A stretch of DNA of 64,000 bases from Roseiarcus sp037446355 (lineage in GTDB: Bacteria > Pseudomonadota > Alphaproteobacteria > Rhizobiales > Beijerinckiaceae). Below, in pieces: positions 55,944 through 63,813 of the stretch (position 1 is its first letter; every line of letters starts with the position of its first letter). The stretch spans positions 1 to 64,000 of the forward strand of contig JBBIIT010000013.1 in NCBI GenBank assembly GCA_037446355.1, in the 5' to 3' direction. Made by a program: the position numbers and the translations under genes. The notes beneath the pieces were generated by a model. The model had not been told where the DNA came from and made no database searches. It saw nothing but the letters and a program-made list of their open reading frames with translations.

Positions 55944-56020
55944 TGGCGTCCCGGAAGGGAATCGAACCCCTGACCCCAGGTTTAGGAAACCTGTGCTCTA
56001 TCCTGCTGAGCTACCGGGAC
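55944..56020 (-). tRNA. tRNA-Arg (anticodon CCT)
   Basis: The minus strand reads GTCCCGGTAGCTCAGCAGG at the 5' end and closes with CCGGGAC plus an encoded GCCA. The anticodon arm CAGGT/ACCTG encloses TTCCTAA, giving CCT. The T-loop GTTCGATTC is standard. It is 77 bases with CCA. Confidence 0.97.
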
Positions 56021-56094
56021 CCTGACGACGTTTTGGACGCGAAGGCCCGGGCGGCTATTGACGCTCGGGCCGGATCGGCGGAAACGCCCCTAGC

Positions 56095-56907
56095 ATGATT
56101 TTCGGACCAATGCACTCCGGCAATTGCCGGCGCCTGCGCGCTTTGGCGCTGCTGGCGACGCTGGCTTTCGCGACGAATCGCGCCGGCGCTTGCGGCCTGG
56201 CTTCCGGCGCAGGCCGGATCGTCCGCGTCACCGAGCGGCTGGAGATCGGTTTCGAGGATGGTCGCCTCCTGCGTCTGGCCGGAATCGACATTCCGCGCTT
56301 CGCCGATGGGTTTGACGCGAACGAGCCGGCGCGATCGCGGATCGGCGAGAAATGGGCGGGCCGGGACGTCGCGCTCTTTTTGCTGGCGCCGCGGCCCGAT
56401 CGCTGGGGCAGATGGCTCGCCGACGCGCGTTCGGCCGAAGGCGGCTCGCTCGCCGACGATCTCCTGTCCGCGGGTCTTGCGCGCGTGCGGCCGGAATTTG
56501 AGTCGCGCAGTTGCGAGGAGGGGCGGCTTGCGCTCGAAGCCGAGGCGCGCAAATCGGGGCGCGGCATGTGGAACGAGCCGGGATCGACCTACGAAGCCGC
56601 CGATCTCGCCGGCCTCGCGGCCGCCGACGGACGATTTGCAATCGTCGAGGGCAGCGTGCTGAGGGTTGGCCTGGGGCGCAGCAGAGTCTATCTTGATTTC
56701 GGTCGCCGGGGCGGGTTCTCCGTCGTGGTCGAAAAAAAAATCGAACCGGCCCTGCGACGGCGGGGCTTGACGTTGGACGCCTTGGCCGGGCAATCGGTCC
56801 GCGTCCGGGGGGTTGTGGAGAACCGCTTCGGAACGAGGATCGAAATCGCCGATCCCTTGATGATCGAGCGAACGGAAGGCGACGCGCCTTCGAGATCAGG
56901 CGGATGA
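56095..56907 (+). CDS. Exported thermonuclease-family (SNase-like) protein
   Basis: The product of about 270 residues has a signal sequence (LRALALLATLAFATNRAGA) followed by an SNase-like OB fold: GRIVRVTERLEIGFEDGRLL, RLAGIDIPR, WGRWLADARS and LLSAGLARVRPE. The equivalent of the catalytic Arg after the GIDIPR strand is not obvious, so nuclease activity is uncertain. A second OB-like part (about 185-260) follows, with GQSVRVRGVVENRFGTRIEI. Start ATG at 56095 or 56110. Its stop overlaps an upstream start option of the M48 gene. Confidence 0.78.
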   Translation: MIFGPMHSGNCRRLRALALLATLAFATNRAGACGLASGAGRIVRVTERLEIGFEDGRLLRLAGIDIPRFADGFDANEPARSRIGEKWAGRDVALFLLAPRPDRWGRWLADARSAEGGSLADDLLSAGLARVRPEFESRSCEEGRLALEAEARKSGRGMWNEPGSTYEAADLAGLAAADGRFAIVEGSVLRVGLGRSRVYLDFGRRGGFSVVVEKKIEPALRRRGLTLDALAGQSVRVRGVVENRFGTRIEIADPLMIERTEGDAPSRSGG

Positions 56908-56954
56908 GGATGGATCGCAGGCGGTTGGCGGAGCGAGGATGGACCGGGCGCGCC

Positions 56955-58397
56955 ATGACGAGTGCGCGCCGGGCGCTTGCGCTCGCGTTGACGACGGCGC
57001 TCGCCGCCTGCGCTTCGATCGATCCGGCGCCGGTCGCAGCTCCCAAACCCGAGCCGGTCGCCGCTTCGACGATTACGGCGCCGGTCAATCCCGAGCGTAA
57101 GCGGCTCATCCAGACCTTTGGCGGCGAATACAGCGCTCCCGAGGTCGAACGATATATCAATGCGACCCTGGAGCGCCTCGCGCCGGCGAGCCCGACGCCG
57201 ACCGCGCCTTATCGCGTGACGCTGCTCGATTCGCCCATCGTCAATGCGTTCGCGCTGCCCTCCGGCGATATTTTCGTCACCCGAGGCCTGCTCGCGCTCG
57301 CCGACGACGGTGCGGAGGTCGCGGCCGTTATGGCGCATGAGATCGCTCACGTGACCGCCCACCATGCGGCCCAGCGCGCCGAGTTGGAGCGCACCGCGGC
57401 GCTCTTCACCCGCGTCTCGTCGCAGGTTCTCGACAAGCCGTTGCAGGGGCAGGAAGTCGAAGCGCGCATGAAGCTGTCGATCGCCCATTTCTCGCGTCAG
57501 CAGGAATTCGAGGCCGATCAGATCGGCATCAAGGTGATCGCCAAGGCCGGTTACGACCCCTATGCCGCGTCGCGGTTCCTCGATGCGCTCGGTCGCTGGA
57601 GCGCATTGCGCGCCTCGATGAATGGCCTCGGCCCCGCCGACAAGCCGGACATGATGGCGACCCATCCCTCGACGCCCGAACGTGTCGCCGAGGCGGTCGC
57701 GCAGGCGCGGCAAATCGGCGCGCCCGGCATCGGCGAAACCGCGCGCGACTCCTATCTCAGTGCGATCGACGGGCTCGATTTCGGCGACAATCCGACGCAA
57801 GGCCTGGTTCTCGCGCGCCGGTTCCTGCACCCCAAACTCGGTTTCGCCTTCGAGGCGCCGGAGGGCTTCGCACTGGAAAACCAGAGCGCCGCGCTGATCG
57901 GCGTCGGCGAGAACGGCGCTCAGGCGCTCAGACTCGACAGCATCGACGCGCCCGCCACAACGACGCTGGAAAGCGCGCTGGCCTCGGGTTGGATCGAAGG
58001 CGTGCAGACCAATTCGATCGAGACGCTCAACGATGGCGATCTGCCGATGGCGGTGGCGATCGCCAAGGGCGATCAGTGGAGCTTCCGGCTCGGCGCCGTC
58101 AGATTGGGTGGGCGCATCTTCCGGCTGATATTCGCCGCGCATTCGCTTTCGCCCGCCGTGGATGCGCGCTTCCTGGCCTCGATCCGCTCGTTCCATCGCA
58201 TCAGGCAGGAGGAATCGGCCGAAGCGAGGGCGCTGCGTGTGCATATCGTAGCCGCACAACCCGGCGAAACCGCCGACTCGTTCGCGCAGCGGATGCAGGT
58301 GGCGGCGCGGCCGCTCGACCAGTTCCTTATCCTCAATGGCCTCGCCCCCGGCGCGGCGCCGCTCGTCGGCCAGCGCTACAAGATCGTGACGCCTTGA
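56955..58397 (+). CDS. M48 family lipoprotein metalloprotease with LysM-like C-terminus
   Basis: The product of 480 residues has a lipoprotein signal with lipobox LAAC (Cys19), an M48 peptidase domain with HEIAH (128-132) and third ligand Glu in EFEADQIG, and the BepA/LoiP-like RQQEFEADQ helix. A C-terminal segment (HIVAAQPGETADSFAQRMQ to GQRYKIV) resembles LysM. BepA-type proteins act in periplasmic quality control of outer membrane proteins. The start at 56955 gives a proper signal; an ATG at 56904 overlaps the preceding stop. The gene overlaps rdgB by four bases. Confidence 0.9.
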   Translation: MTSARRALALALTTALAACASIDPAPVAAPKPEPVAASTITAPVNPERKRLIQTFGGEYSAPEVERYINATLERLAPASPTPTAPYRVTLLDSPIVNAFALPSGDIFVTRGLLALADDGAEVAAVMAHEIAHVTAHHAAQRAELERTAALFTRVSSQVLDKPLQGQEVEARMKLSIAHFSRQQEFEADQIGIKVIAKAGYDPYAASRFLDALGRWSALRASMNGLGPADKPDMMATHPSTPERVAEAVAQARQIGAPGIGETARDSYLSAIDGLDFGDNPTQGLVLARRFLHPKLGFAFEAPEGFALENQSAALIGVGENGAQALRLDSIDAPATTTLESALASGWIEGVQTNSIETLNDGDLPMAVAIAKGDQWSFRLGAVRLGGRIFRLIFAAHSLSPAVDARFLASIRSFHRIRQEESAEARALRVHIVAAQPGETADSFAQRMQVAARPLDQFLILNGLAPGAAPLVGQRYKIVTP

Positions 58398-59032
58398 TTT
58401 CGCAAATCCATCGTCGACTCGTCGGTCGCATCGTCGCGGCGACGCATAACAAGGGCAAGCTCGCGGAATTGCGCGATCTGCTCGCGCCGCACGGCGTCCA
58501 GGTCGCCAGCGCCAGCGAACTTGGACTCGCCGAACCGGAAGAGTCGGGGGACACCTTCGTCGCCAATGCGCTCATCAAGGCGCGCGCGGCGACAGCGGGC
58601 GCGAGGCTACCCGCGCTTTCCGACGATTCGGGCATCTGCGTGGTCGGCCTGGGCGGCGAGCCGGGCGTCTATTCGGCGCGTTGGGCGGGCGCCTCCGGCG
58701 ATTTCGGACCCGCGATGGCGCGCATCCAGCGCGAACTCGAGGCGCGAGCCGCGCCGAAGCCGTGGCGCGCCTATTTCGTCAGCGCCCTCGCGCTCGCCTG
58801 GCCGGACGGCCATGTCGAGACCTTCGAGGGCCGAGTCGACGGCCATCTGACTTTTCCGCCGCGCGGGACCGCGGGCTTCGGTTACGATCCGATTTTCATT
58901 CCCGACGGCCATGTCCGAAGTTTCGGCGAAATGACGGCAAGCGAGAAGCACGGAATACCAGCCGACGGCTCGCTCGCGCTCTCCCATCGCGCCCGCGCCT
59001 TTCAACAACTGGAACGGGCGTGCCTGAAGTGA
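58394..59032 (+). CDS. rdgB: XTP/dITP pyrophosphatase RdgB
   Basis: RdgB hydrolyses non-canonical purine triphosphates (XTP, dITP) to monophosphates, keeping them out of DNA. The 212-residue protein has IVAATHNKGKLAEL at the start, LPALSDDSGICVVGLGG with the metal-binding Asp pair, and GTAGFGYDPIFIPDG and ALSHRARAFQQL at the end. The start is TTG within the M48 stop (TTGA), indicating coupling. Confidence 0.96.
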   Translation: MISQIHRRLVGRIVAATHNKGKLAELRDLLAPHGVQVASASELGLAEPEESGDTFVANALIKARAATAGARLPALSDDSGICVVGLGGEPGVYSARWAGASGDFGPAMARIQRELEARAAPKPWRAYFVSALALAWPDGHVETFEGRVDGHLTFPPRGTAGFGYDPIFIPDGHVRSFGEMTASEKHGIPADGSLALSHRARAFQQLERACLK

Positions 59033-59045
59033 AGGAAGGTTCGGT

Positions 59046-59636
59046 TTGACCGACGCGCCCGCCCAGAAGCCGACGCTCAATCCTGGCCTGAAACTGGCGC
59101 TGGAACTGGGCCCGCTCGCGCTGTTTTTTCTCAGCTACTGGAAATTCGGCATTTTCGCCGCAACGGGCGCGATGATGGCGAGCGTGCTCGTTACGCTCGC
59201 GGTCTCTTACCGATTGCTGCGCCGCATTCCGATCATGCCGCTGGTGACGGCTGTGATCGTGGTCATCTTCGGTTCGCTGACGCTGGTCTTCCACGACGAG
59301 ACGCTGATCAAGATCAAGCCGACGGCGCTCTATCTGCTGTTTTCCGGCGCGCTGTTCTTCGGTCTCGCGTTCAACCGGCCGATCCTCCAGATCATGTTCG
59401 ACGGCGCGTTGCACTTAAGCGCGACCGGCTGGCGAAAGCTGACCTGGCGCTGGGCGTTCTTCTTCCTGTTTCTCGCCGCCCTGAACGAGGCGGTCTGGCG
59501 CAACGTTTCGACCGAACACTGGGTCGCGTTCAAATCGTTCGGATTCATTCCGCTGACGTTGCTGTTCGCGCTCGCTCAAGCGCCGCTCATCGCCGCAAAC
59601 GAAGCCAAGGCGGGCGAGGATGGCGAGGCCTTCTAG
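59046..59636 (+). CDS. yciB: Inner membrane-spanning protein YciB (septation protein A family)
   Basis: The 196-residue protein has five to six hydrophobic helices and the family blocks LALELGPLALFFLSYWKFGI, IKIKPTALYLLFSGALFFGL, LTWRWAFFFLFLAALNEAVW and RNVSTEHWVAFKSFG. YciB proteins sit in the inner membrane and influence cell shape and envelope synthesis; the mechanism is unclear. The start is TTG, 13 bases after rdgB, in the same run of genes. Confidence 0.95.
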   Translation: MTDAPAQKPTLNPGLKLALELGPLALFFLSYWKFGIFAATGAMMASVLVTLAVSYRLLRRIPIMPLVTAVIVVIFGSLTLVFHDETLIKIKPTALYLLFSGALFFGLAFNRPILQIMFDGALHLSATGWRKLTWRWAFFFLFLAALNEAVWRNVSTEHWVAFKSFGFIPLTLLFALAQAPLIAANEAKAGEDGEAF

Positions 59637-59658
59637 CGGTCGGCCGGCTCCGGCGGCA

Positions 59659-59683
59659 AATTGAATAGAATCTTAATTCAATT
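59659..59683. repeat. AT-rich inverted repeat after yciB
   Basis: AATTGAAT-AGAATCTTA-ATTCAATT is a perfect 8-base-pair inverted repeat, 23 bases after the yciB stop, in a strikingly AT-rich stretch. It lacks a T tract. It could be an operator or an mRNA end hairpin. Confidence 0.45.
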
Positions 59684-59755
59684 ACACCAAGCGCACGAAG
59701 CCAAATTAAACAATGTCCCAGGTTTACGCTACAGTCGGCGTTAGGAATTTGCTAT

Positions 59756-59770
59756 TTAATGAGCACTAAA
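59756..59770. promoter_or_regulatory. CtrA-box-like site upstream of a small secreted protein gene
   Basis: TTAATGAGCACTAAA matches TTAA-N7-TTAA at seven of eight fixed bases and ends 30 bases before the ATG at 59800. The surrounding 150 bases are AT-rich, so chance matches are more likely than elsewhere. Confidence 0.3.
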
Positions 59771-59799
59771 AAGTAATCGCGAGTCTCGGAGTGGTCGTT

Positions 59800-60072
59800 A
59801 TGCGTTTCTTATCCGCTTTGACATTGCTTGTGCCGTTGGTCGCCGTTGCTCCGGCCGGCGCGCAAACCCTGCCTCCGAACTCGATCGACTGCACCCAGTT
59901 TCAACAGGTGAGCGGCAGCTGGACCGAGATTGGGACCGCGACGTTTGATCTTGGCGCCGCGCAGAATGTGCAGATGGCCAACACAATCATCGCGCCGCAT
60001 CAACGCGGCGTTGGCGGCTACGACCTGAGCGACGTTCTCAACGCCAAATGCGGCGCGGGCGCGACCCCCTAG
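59800..60072 (+). CDS. Small secreted protein of unknown function
   Basis: This encodes 90 residues: a signal peptide (MRFLSALTLLVPLVAVAPAG, cleavage near AGAQ) and a mature part of about 65 residues with two Cys (SIDCTQF and NAKCGAG), probably one disulfide. GGAG lies eight bases ahead of the ATG at 59800; a GTG at 59791 is less likely. No family recognised. It stands alone, convergent with htpG, behind an AT-rich region with an inverted repeat and a CtrA-like site. Confidence 0.65.
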   Translation: MRFLSALTLLVPLVAVAPAGAQTLPPNSIDCTQFQQVSGSWTEIGTATFDLGAAQNVQMANTIIAPHQRGVGGYDLSDVLNAKCGAGATP

Positions 60073-60138
60073 CGCCTCCTACTGAGGCTGCCCGCGGCGG
60101 CGCGTCGGACGCCGCGCTTGATGCGCGGGGCGCGGCCG

Positions 60139-62055
60139 TCAGCCGATCGCCTTCTCCATGACCCTGCGAAGACGCGCGGCAAAAGCGGGCGCGTCTTTCA
60201 GCGTTTCGCCTTCGACGAGCCGGGCTTCTTCGAGCAGCAGCCAAGCGGCGTCGTCGACCAGCGTCTTGTCGGCGCCGTCCTTGAGACGCCTGGCGAGCGC
60301 CGCGGTCAGCGGATGGGCGGCATTGACCTCGAGCACCGGCCTGACGCGCTCGGCGACGCGTCCGTGCGCGGCGAGCACGCGCTCGAGCTGTCGGTCCGGG
60401 GCGAATTCGGGCGCGACGAGGCAGGCGACCGAGTCGGTCAGACGATCGGACGCGCGAGCGTCGGCGATCTCACTTTCCAACGCCTGTTTGATATACGCAA
60501 TAAGCGTCGCCACCTCGGCGCTCGCCTCGGCGGGCGCCTGCTTGCCTTCCAGGAGCGGGATCGACTTGATGTCGGCGGCGCCCTGACTGATCGACTTGAA
60601 CGGCTTTCCGTCAAACCCCGCCGCGGTCGAGACCCAGAAAGCGTCGACCGCGTCGGCGAGCAGCAACACTTCGACCCCGCGCGCGCGAAAGCCTTCGAGT
60701 TGCGGGCTGGCGCTCAGTCGTTTGGCGTCGTCGCCGGTCAAATAATAGATCGCGGTCTGATTCTCGCGCAGATCCTTCACGTAGGCGTCCAGCGTGCGGT
60801 CGCCTTTTTCATGCGAGGTTGTGATGAATCGCGCGAATTTGAAAAGGGCGTCGCGGCGCTCCGGGTCTTCGTAAAGGCCCTCCTTGATGACGGCCCCGAA
60901 ATTCTCCCAGACCTTGGCGAACTTTTCCGGCTCGCTTTCCGCCAGTTTCGCGAGTTCCTGCATGACGCGATTGGTCACGCCCTTGCGGATCGCCGCGAAT
61001 ACCGCGCTTTCCTGGATCATTTCGCGCGAAACGTTCAGCGGTAGATCGGCGCTGTCGACAACAAGGCGAACGAAGCGCAGATAGCCCGGCAGGATGTCGG
61101 CGTCCTGGTTGATGAGCACGCGCCGCACATACAGCTTGTTGCGCCCCTTGCGCGCGGGATCGAAGAGATCGAACGGGCGCGAGCCCGGCACGAAAGCGAG
61201 GGCGGCGTATTCGTGCCGCCCTTCGGCGCGCCAATGCAGCGTCAGCGCCGGCTCGTCATATTGGCCGGAGAGCCCGCGATAGAATTCTGCGTATTCCTCG
61301 GTCGTGACGTCGGACTTGGACTTGGCCCAGATCGCCGCCCCGTCGGCGATTCGCCGCGGTTCCGCACCTGGTTTATCGACGATTTCGACCGGTACGGCGA
61401 CCGCGCCCGAGTGTTCGCGCACGATCCGCTCGACGCGCGCGGCGTCGGCGTAGTCGAGGCTCTCGGCGTTGAGATGCAGCGTGATTCTCGCGCCATGCGC
61501 GGGCGCCTCGGCGAGCGGCAGCGGCGCGATCGAATAAGCGCCTTTGCCGTCCGAACTCCAGCGCCAGGCTTCGTTTGCGCCCGCGCGACGGGTGTCGACC
61601 GTCACTTCGTCGGCGACCATGAACGAGGAGTAGAAACCGATGCCGAATTGGCCGATGAGCGCGTTGGCCTCCTGCGAGGCCTTGTCGGCGCTTTCGGCGG
61701 CGAGGCGGTCGAGGAAGGCCTTGGTGCCCGAGCGGGCGATCGTGCCGAGCGCCTCGGTGAGATCCTGCCGGGTCATGCCGACGCCATTGTCGCCGAAGGT
61801 CAAAGTCTTGGCTTCCGCGTCGACGCCGATGACGATCGCAAACGGCCCGGCGCCCTCGGTCAGCTCCGGCTTGGCGATTGCTTCGTAGCGCAGCTTTTCG
61901 CAGGCGTCGGCGGCGTTGGAGACCAGCTCACGCACGAAGATGTCGCGGTCAGAATAGACCGAATGAACCATCAAATGCAGGAGACGCGATACGTCCGCCT
62001 CGAAGCTCTGGGTCTTGGGCGCGTCGGCGGCCGTCGAAGGAGCGTCGGTGGTCAA
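60139..62055 (-). CDS. htpG: Molecular chaperone HtpG (Hsp90)
   Basis: The 638-residue ATPase chaperone has all family blocks: the N-terminal GHKL domain (LLHLMVHSVYSDRDIFVREL, NAADACEKLRYEA, GDNGVGMTRQDL, GQFGIGFYSSFMVADEV), the middle domain (LPLNVSREMIQESAVF), and the C-terminal dimerisation domain. The best start is TTG at 62055 with GAGG five bases ahead; a longer frame to 62127 exists. A convincing RpoH-type promoter lies at 62114-62144. Confidence 0.97.
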   Translation of the reverse strand: MTTDAPSTAADAPKTQSFEADVSRLLHLMVHSVYSDRDIFVRELVSNAADACEKLRYEAIAKPELTEGAGPFAIVIGVDAEAKTLTFGDNGVGMTRQDLTEALGTIARSGTKAFLDRLAAESADKASQEANALIGQFGIGFYSSFMVADEVTVDTRRAGANEAWRWSSDGKGAYSIAPLPLAEAPAHGARITLHLNAESLDYADAARVERIVREHSGAVAVPVEIVDKPGAEPRRIADGAAIWAKSKSDVTTEEYAEFYRGLSGQYDEPALTLHWRAEGRHEYAALAFVPGSRPFDLFDPARKGRNKLYVRRVLINQDADILPGYLRFVRLVVDSADLPLNVSREMIQESAVFAAIRKGVTNRVMQELAKLAESEPEKFAKVWENFGAVIKEGLYEDPERRDALFKFARFITTSHEKGDRTLDAYVKDLRENQTAIYYLTGDDAKRLSASPQLEGFRARGVEVLLLADAVDAFWVSTAAGFDGKPFKSISQGAADIKSIPLLEGKQAPAEASAEVATLIAYIKQALESEIADARASDRLTDSVACLVAPEFAPDRQLERVLAAHGRVAERVRPVLEVNAAHPLTAALARRLKDGADKTLVDDAAWLLLEEARLVEGETLKDAPAFAARLRRVMEKAIG

Positions 62056-62113
62056 GGGATCCTCATTGGCTGGAAAGGAACGTGGGGCCGGGCGCGTAAG
62101 CGTCGGCGAGCGC

Positions 62114-62144
62114 TCATATCGCGGCAATTCCGCGCAGATTCAAG
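62114..62144 (-). promoter_or_regulatory. RpoH (sigma-32) type promoter for htpG
   Basis: On the minus strand CTTGAA is followed after 17 bases by CGATATGA. This fits the alphaproteobacterial heat-shock sigma consensus (CTTGAA, 16-18 bases, C-rich -10 with TAT). The predicted transcript start is about 50 bases before the htpG start codon. Confidence 0.65.
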
Positions 62145-62168
62145 CCTTGAGGAGCCGCCCGGGCGGGC

Positions 62169-62209
62169 AAAAAAAAGCGGATCGGCTGGGAGGGGGCCCG
62201 CCGATCCGC
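62169..62209 (-). terminator. Rho-independent terminator
   Basis: Read on the minus strand, GCGGATCGGC and GCCGATCCGC form a perfect 10-base-pair stem around a 13-base C-rich loop. Eight T follow. It insulates htpG from the carboxypeptidase gene upstream. Confidence 0.85.
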
Positions 62210-62280
62210 CGGCCTGCGTGGCAATATCCGATTCAATACAGCGTTCGGGGGCTGGGGGGCAAAAACACCGAACGCAACTG
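62169..62280 (-). ncRNA. Candidate structured RNA with two C-rich-loop hairpins
   Basis: Minus-strand order: stem GCGTTCGG/CCGAACGC (62275-62268 with 62248-62241) around a loop containing GCCCCCCAGCC, a 31-base linker, then the terminator hairpin whose loop reads GGGCCCCCTCCCA. C-rich loops able to pair with purine-rich ribosome-binding sites are a known design of rhizobial small RNAs. It could equally be the 3' end of the carboxypeptidase mRNA. The 5' end is unknown. Confidence 0.35.
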
Positions 62281-62300
62281 AGAATCGAACCATCGCGGCT

Positions 62301-62318
62301 CGAATAGACATCTATTCG
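62301..62318. promoter_or_regulatory. 18-base palindrome, possible operator
   Basis: CGAATAGA-CA-TCTATTCG has perfect 8-base arms around a 2-base centre. Its length and symmetry suit a dimeric regulator. It lies between the carboxypeptidase stop and the structured RNA candidate. No regulator is assigned. Confidence 0.4.
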
Positions 62319-62396
62319 TCCGTTGCGGCGCGCGATTGACCGTAAACTGGCGAAACTAAGGCATTTTTCACGGTCGCGTGAGCGCCGACAGGCGCG

Positions 62397-63713
62397 TCAT
62401 TGCGCAGATTTCGCAGTGCTGTTCAGATCTTTGCCCAAATGCTTCTTGGCCTTTGTCGCCTTGGCGACGCGCGACCCTTTGCGCGATTCCGTCGTGGCGG
62501 CGGTCTGCGGCTTGACAGCGCCTTGGAGCGCGACCGGCGCGGCAAGGTCGCCGGGAGCGGCCTCCGGCGACTTCTCCGCGGCGTAGGCGTTAACCTCCGA
62601 GGAGATGGTCCCCGTTACGCGCGCCGCCAGCGCCGGGCCAACCCAGCCTTCCTTGCGCCCGACGAAGACAGTAATGGGATCGAAATGCACGCGTCCATCG
62701 GCGATCGGCGCAGAAATCGACGCGGTGGCCGCGACGCCGGCCGCCCCGCCGCCACGGCCCCCGGCGGGCGGACCGGCCGCGGGCGCCACAAAATCCTCGT
62801 CGAGAGCGGCGACGGCGGCGCGATTGCGGCGCGAACAGATCTCGCCGTGCATGTCAGGCGCTTCCGAATACGCGGAAGCCTGGAGCGCCTCGAGCGGCGT
62901 GCCTCCGCCCCATTGCGCGAAGCCGCGGTCGAAAAGCCGTCCGGCTTCATTGGTGCGCTGGCGCGCCGACGGGGCGCCGAATACGACCACGATCAGCCGA
63001 CGGCCGCCCTGCGTGGCGCTGGCGACGACGTTGAAACCGGACGAGCAGGTGAATCCGGTCTTCATGCCGTTGGCGCCAGGGTAGCGCCCGAGCAGGCCGT
63101 TGTGATTGCGAATGATCTGGGGCCCAAGCTGAATGGCGCCGATGTCAAAGAGATCGGCGTGCTCAGGAAAGTCGTGCAAGAGCGCGCGCGCCACCAGCGC
63201 CATGTCGCGCGCCGAGGAAACGTGGCGCGGATCCTGCAATCCGTTCGGATTGACGAAATGGGATTCCTTCAGGCCCAGCCGACTTGCCGTGGCGTTCATC
63301 TCATCGGCGAAATTTTCGACCGACCCGGAGATCCCCTCGGCGACCATGATGGCGACGTCGTTCGGCGACTTCACCATCAGCATCTTCAGCGCGTTGTCGA
63401 GCGTGACCTCCGTGCCCGGGCGGAAGCCCATTTTCGAGGGCGCGGCGCGGCTCGCGCGAACGGACATCACCAGCGGCGTGTCCATCGTCAAACGGCCATC
63501 GCGCACCGCGCTCAGCGCGACATAGGTCGTCATCAGTTTGGTCACCGAAGCCGGATACCAAGGCCGCGTCGCTTCGTTTTCAACCAGCGTTTGTCCGCTA
63601 TCCGCGTCGGCGACCAGATAGGGCGTCGCGCGGGACGCCGAAGCGCCGAGTACTAGCGCCAGCGTCGCCACAGCCAATGCGCGCCTGATCGAGCGAAGAT
63701 TTTCAAAAGACAT
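62397..63713 (-). CDS. D-alanyl-D-alanine carboxypeptidase (DacA/DacF-like penicillin-binding protein)
   Basis: The product of 438 residues has a signal peptide (RALAVATLALVLGASASRA) and the S11 serine peptidase motifs: S56-V-T-K59 (nucleophile Ser), SPN in VKSPNDVAIM (about 111-113) and KTG in MKTGFTCSSG. It trims the terminal D-Ala of peptidoglycan pentapeptides in the periplasm. The C-terminal third carries a Gly/Ala-rich linker and a Lys-rich tail (KATKAKKHLGK) with no amphipathic anchor typical of DacA. The ATG at 63713 was chosen by signal peptide; an upstream frame to 63794 is not convincing. Confidence 0.92.
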   Translation of the reverse strand: MSFENLRSIRRALAVATLALVLGASASRATPYLVADADSGQTLVENEATRPWYPASVTKLMTTYVALSAVRDGRLTMDTPLVMSVRASRAAPSKMGFRPGTEVTLDNALKMLMVKSPNDVAIMVAEGISGSVENFADEMNATASRLGLKESHFVNPNGLQDPRHVSSARDMALVARALLHDFPEHADLFDIGAIQLGPQIIRNHNGLLGRYPGANGMKTGFTCSSGFNVVASATQGGRRLIVVVFGAPSARQRTNEAGRLFDRGFAQWGGGTPLEALQASAYSEAPDMHGEICSRRNRAAVAALDEDFVAPAAGPPAGGRGGGAAGVAATASISAPIADGRVHFDPITVFVGRKEGWVGPALAARVTGTISSEVNAYAAEKSPEAAPGDLAAPVALQGAVKPQTAATTESRKGSRVAKATKAKKHLGKDLNSTAKSAQ

Positions 63714-63813
63714 TCTTGATCTGGTCTCCAACAACCGACGCCTTCGGCTTCGCGAGGTGGTAAAGACAAATGGCGGCAAGCTCAAGACGCGCATCCTCAG
63801 ATCGCGGACTTCC

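Noticed and set aside
56688..58259. Long minus-strand open frame opposite the M48 protease
   Set aside because: Antisense to a gene with lipobox and HEIAH motif; no independent evidence.
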